From Methanomicrobiales archaeon (GTDB lineage Archaea; Halobacteriota; Methanomicrobia; Methanomicrobiales; Methanospirillaceae), in assembly GCA_017883495.1 (NCBI GenBank), contig JADGNL010000112.1, forward strand, positions 1 through 5,668: DNA of 5,668 nucleotides, written 5' to 3'. Numbering within the stretch: position 1 is the stretch's first letter; every line of letters starts with the position of its first letter. The notes under the pieces were generated by a model. That model made no database searches. It was not told the DNA's origin and worked only from the letters and a program-made list of their open reading frames with translations. The translations under genes and the position numbers were made by a program. Shown here in pieces: positions 4,786 to 5,668 of this stretch.

Positions 4786-4890
4786 GTGCAGATGAACCCA
4801 TCGACGATGCGGCCGGACGGCGTAGAACTATCTGCCAGGCGGAAGATGGGCGAGGCCTCGACCTTCTTCTTCACCCTGCCGGCCGCGTGA
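4786..4890 (+). pseudogene. C-terminal scrap of a sensor histidine kinase (HATPase_c)
   Basis: The frame ending at TGA 4888-4890 reads VELSARRKMGEASTFFFTLP followed by AA. 'i.veS..GeGStFfftLP' is the closing strand of histidine kinase ATPase domains, where 'GkGStF' follows the ATP lid. The match improves with two compensating indels: one missing base near 4837 and one extra C at 4857 give VELSA-E-AEDGRG-STFFFTLPAA, an even more typical ending. The upstream G2-box and helix are not intact, and TGA 4771 closes the frame. It is therefore a relic of a two-component or PAS-type kinase whose body is gone. It could also be a chance resemblance, but the FFFTLP ending plus stop makes this unlikely. 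Confidence 0.55.
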
Positions 4891-5036
4891 GAAACGGGGT
4901 CGGCCGCACTACATTCCGGAGCGGCGGCACCGCCACCTCCTCCGTCTGTTCTCCAGCCCGGGGCGGGCTCGTCGCTCCGGCCTTCGTCGGCATCATCGAC
5001 CGGCGGGAATGGTACTCTTTATCCCTGCAAAGACGA
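4891..5036. promoter_or_regulatory. Upstream region of the Fic gene with TATA-like element
   Basis: No coding frame is convincing here. Near its right end, GGTACTCTTTATCCCTGC (5011-5028) contains TTTATC, a TATA-like core in otherwise GC-rich DNA. A transcription start about 25 bases on would fall near 5045, inside the CGGAAAAT repeat array, which is the position expected of a repressor-controlled archaeal promoter. Confidence 0.4.
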
Positions 5037-5073
5037 CGGAAAATATCGGAAAATTTTTGTAAGATTTTCCGAT
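5037..5073. promoter_or_regulatory. Operator-like array: three CGGAAAAT half-sites before the Fic gene
   Basis: CGGAAAAT occurs at 5037-5044 and 5047-5054, exactly 10 bp apart, and inverted (ATTTTCCG) at 5064-5071. The last two are part of a perfect 10-bp inverted repeat, ATCGGAAAAT (5045-5054) and ATTTTCCGAT (5064-5073), around a 9-nt spacer. The array is strongly AT-rich in GC-rich DNA and ends 16 bases before the Fic start codon. It fits a dimer-binding operator with an extra half-site on the same face of the helix, or an RNA hairpin near the 5' end of the message. The regulator is unknown. Confidence 0.65.
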
Positions 5074-5079
5074 TCTTTC

Positions 5080-5083
5080 AGGA
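5080..5083 (+). promoter_or_regulatory. Ribosome binding site of the Fic gene
   Basis: AGGA ends six bases before ATG 5090. It lies just outside the inverted repeat, so hairpin formation in the transcript would leave it free. Confidence 0.45.
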
Positions 5084-5089
5084 CGAGTC

Positions 5090-5668
5090 ATGAAGATCCC
5101 TCAGTCGCCCCCGGACGAGGCGACGCTCTTCGAACGCTTCCATGAAGAGTTCACGTCCCTTCTCTTCACCTACAGTGTCGATGGCGACCAGTCGAAGGAG
5201 ATACGGGACCTGGTGCGGCGGTATAACGATCGGCAGTACCTTCACTGGGACGAGCTGCGGCGCAGGCCCCTGCCGACGGCCCCCGAGGCCGTCTGGCTGC
5301 TCCTGCGGTTCCTGCGGGAGGGGAAATTCCGCGCTCTCCGATTCGGCGGAGACGCGTTCCGGTTCGTGGTCCTCGAGAAGTTCCAGAAGGAACTCCACCT
5401 GATCGACATCTCCTCGCCGGCCACCACCGACTGGCTCGGCGCCGAACCCCTGAGCGAGAGGGCCCGGCAGCAGTACCTGGACAACTCACTGATGGAGGAG
5501 GCGATCGCGTCGAGCCGGCTCGAGGGCGCGGCCACGACGCGCGATGTGGCCAAGCGGTTCCTCCGCGAAGGCAAGCGGCCGAAGACGCACGCGGAGCGGA
5601 TGATCCACAACAACTACCAGACGATCACCCATCTCAAATCGATCAAGGACCGGCCGCTGACGGCCGAA
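5090..5668 (+). CDS. Fic-family protein (AMPylase/adenylyltransferase type), 3' end missing
   Basis: The first 193 residues of a Fic protein, open to the right edge. The N-terminal ~120 residues are helical and mixed, with no signal peptide. The diagnostic part is residues 119-176: EPLSERARQQYLDNSLMEEA, then IASSRLEGAATTRDVAKRFL, and then ERMIHNNYQTI. The SSRLEG at 141-146 is the (S/T)xxxE(G/N) inhibitory motif; its Glu145 is expected to block ATP gamma-phosphate binding in the active site, making this an N-terminally self-inhibited (class II) Fic. The catalytic HPFxDGNGR loop would lie about 100 or more residues farther on, outside the window, so activity cannot be judged. Family members transfer AMP or another nucleotide to a protein hydroxyl and act in stress control or as toxins. 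ATG 5090 has AGGA six bases upstream and follows an operator-like repeat array. Codon use matches the chromosomal style of the window. Confidence 0.9.
   Translation, partial: MKIPQSPPDEATLFERFHEEFTSLLFTYSVDGDQSKEIRDLVRRYNDRQYLHWDELRRRPLPTAPEAVWLLLRFLREGKFRALRFGGDAFRFVVLEKFQKELHLIDISSPATTDWLGAEPLSERARQQYLDNSLMEEAIASSRLEGAATTRDVAKRFLREGKRPKTHAERMIHNNYQTITHLKSIKDRPLTAE

Noticed and set aside
1..5668. CRISPR array, rRNA or complete insertion sequence
   Set aside because: No regularly spaced repeats, no rRNA-like sequence and no paired terminal inverted repeats around the transposase fragment were seen.

Overview
The window is GC-rich DNA with the look of a euryarchaeal methanogen (Methanoculleus-like, Methanomicrobiales). 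The reasons are short AT-rich TATA-like islands ahead of genes, GGAGG-type ribosome sites with GTG starts, and small winged-helix and zinc-ribbon proteins in an otherwise GC-saturated background. No 16S or other marker is present, so the taxon is inferred from style and not proven.

Layout. The first ~300 bases hold no convincing complete gene: a perfect hairpin, a 10-bp-phased direct repeat, and perhaps the first 15 codons of a minus-strand gene leaving the left edge. Positions 309-1454 (minus) encode a right-handed parallel beta-helix protein with a column of cysteines along its coils. Its likely first codons lie in another frame, in an 18-codon ORF (1451-1507) that has the better ribosome site and a TATA-like element upstream. 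About 540 bp with no recognisable gene follows. Next is a small PH/GRAM-like protein (2051-2446, plus), converging with and overlapping a small CxxC-CxxC zinc-ribbon protein (2400-2621, minus).

The most interesting block starts at 2757. It is a tight plus-strand operon: a one-domain winged-helix regulator, then a YwgA-like (phage-associated/Panacea-like) protein overlapping it by 14 nt, then the 5' third of a PemK/MazF-type endoribonuclease toxin directly at the YwgA-like stop codon. The layout suggests a toxin-antitoxin or defence module with its own regulator. The toxin, however, has no in-frame start codon and is cut off near 3764 by a fragment of an IS5-like DDE transposase on the opposite strand, so the YwgA-like gene is left without a full toxin here.

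From 3764 to about 5036 the DNA is a gene graveyard: the transposase fragment, an imperfect 32-nt hairpin, one plausible small winged-helix ORF (4192-4503), and the C-terminal scrap of a sensor histidine kinase (4786-4890). The window ends in the 5' part of a Fic-family protein (from 5090) that keeps the inhibitory SxxxEG helix motif; the catalytic core lies past the right edge. Just ahead of it is a striking AT-rich array of three CGGAAAAT half-sites (two direct at 10-bp spacing, one inverted), the best regulatory candidate in the window. With a toxin relic, an antitoxin-like gene, a Fic protein, transposon debris and broken signalling genes together, this reads as accessory-island DNA.
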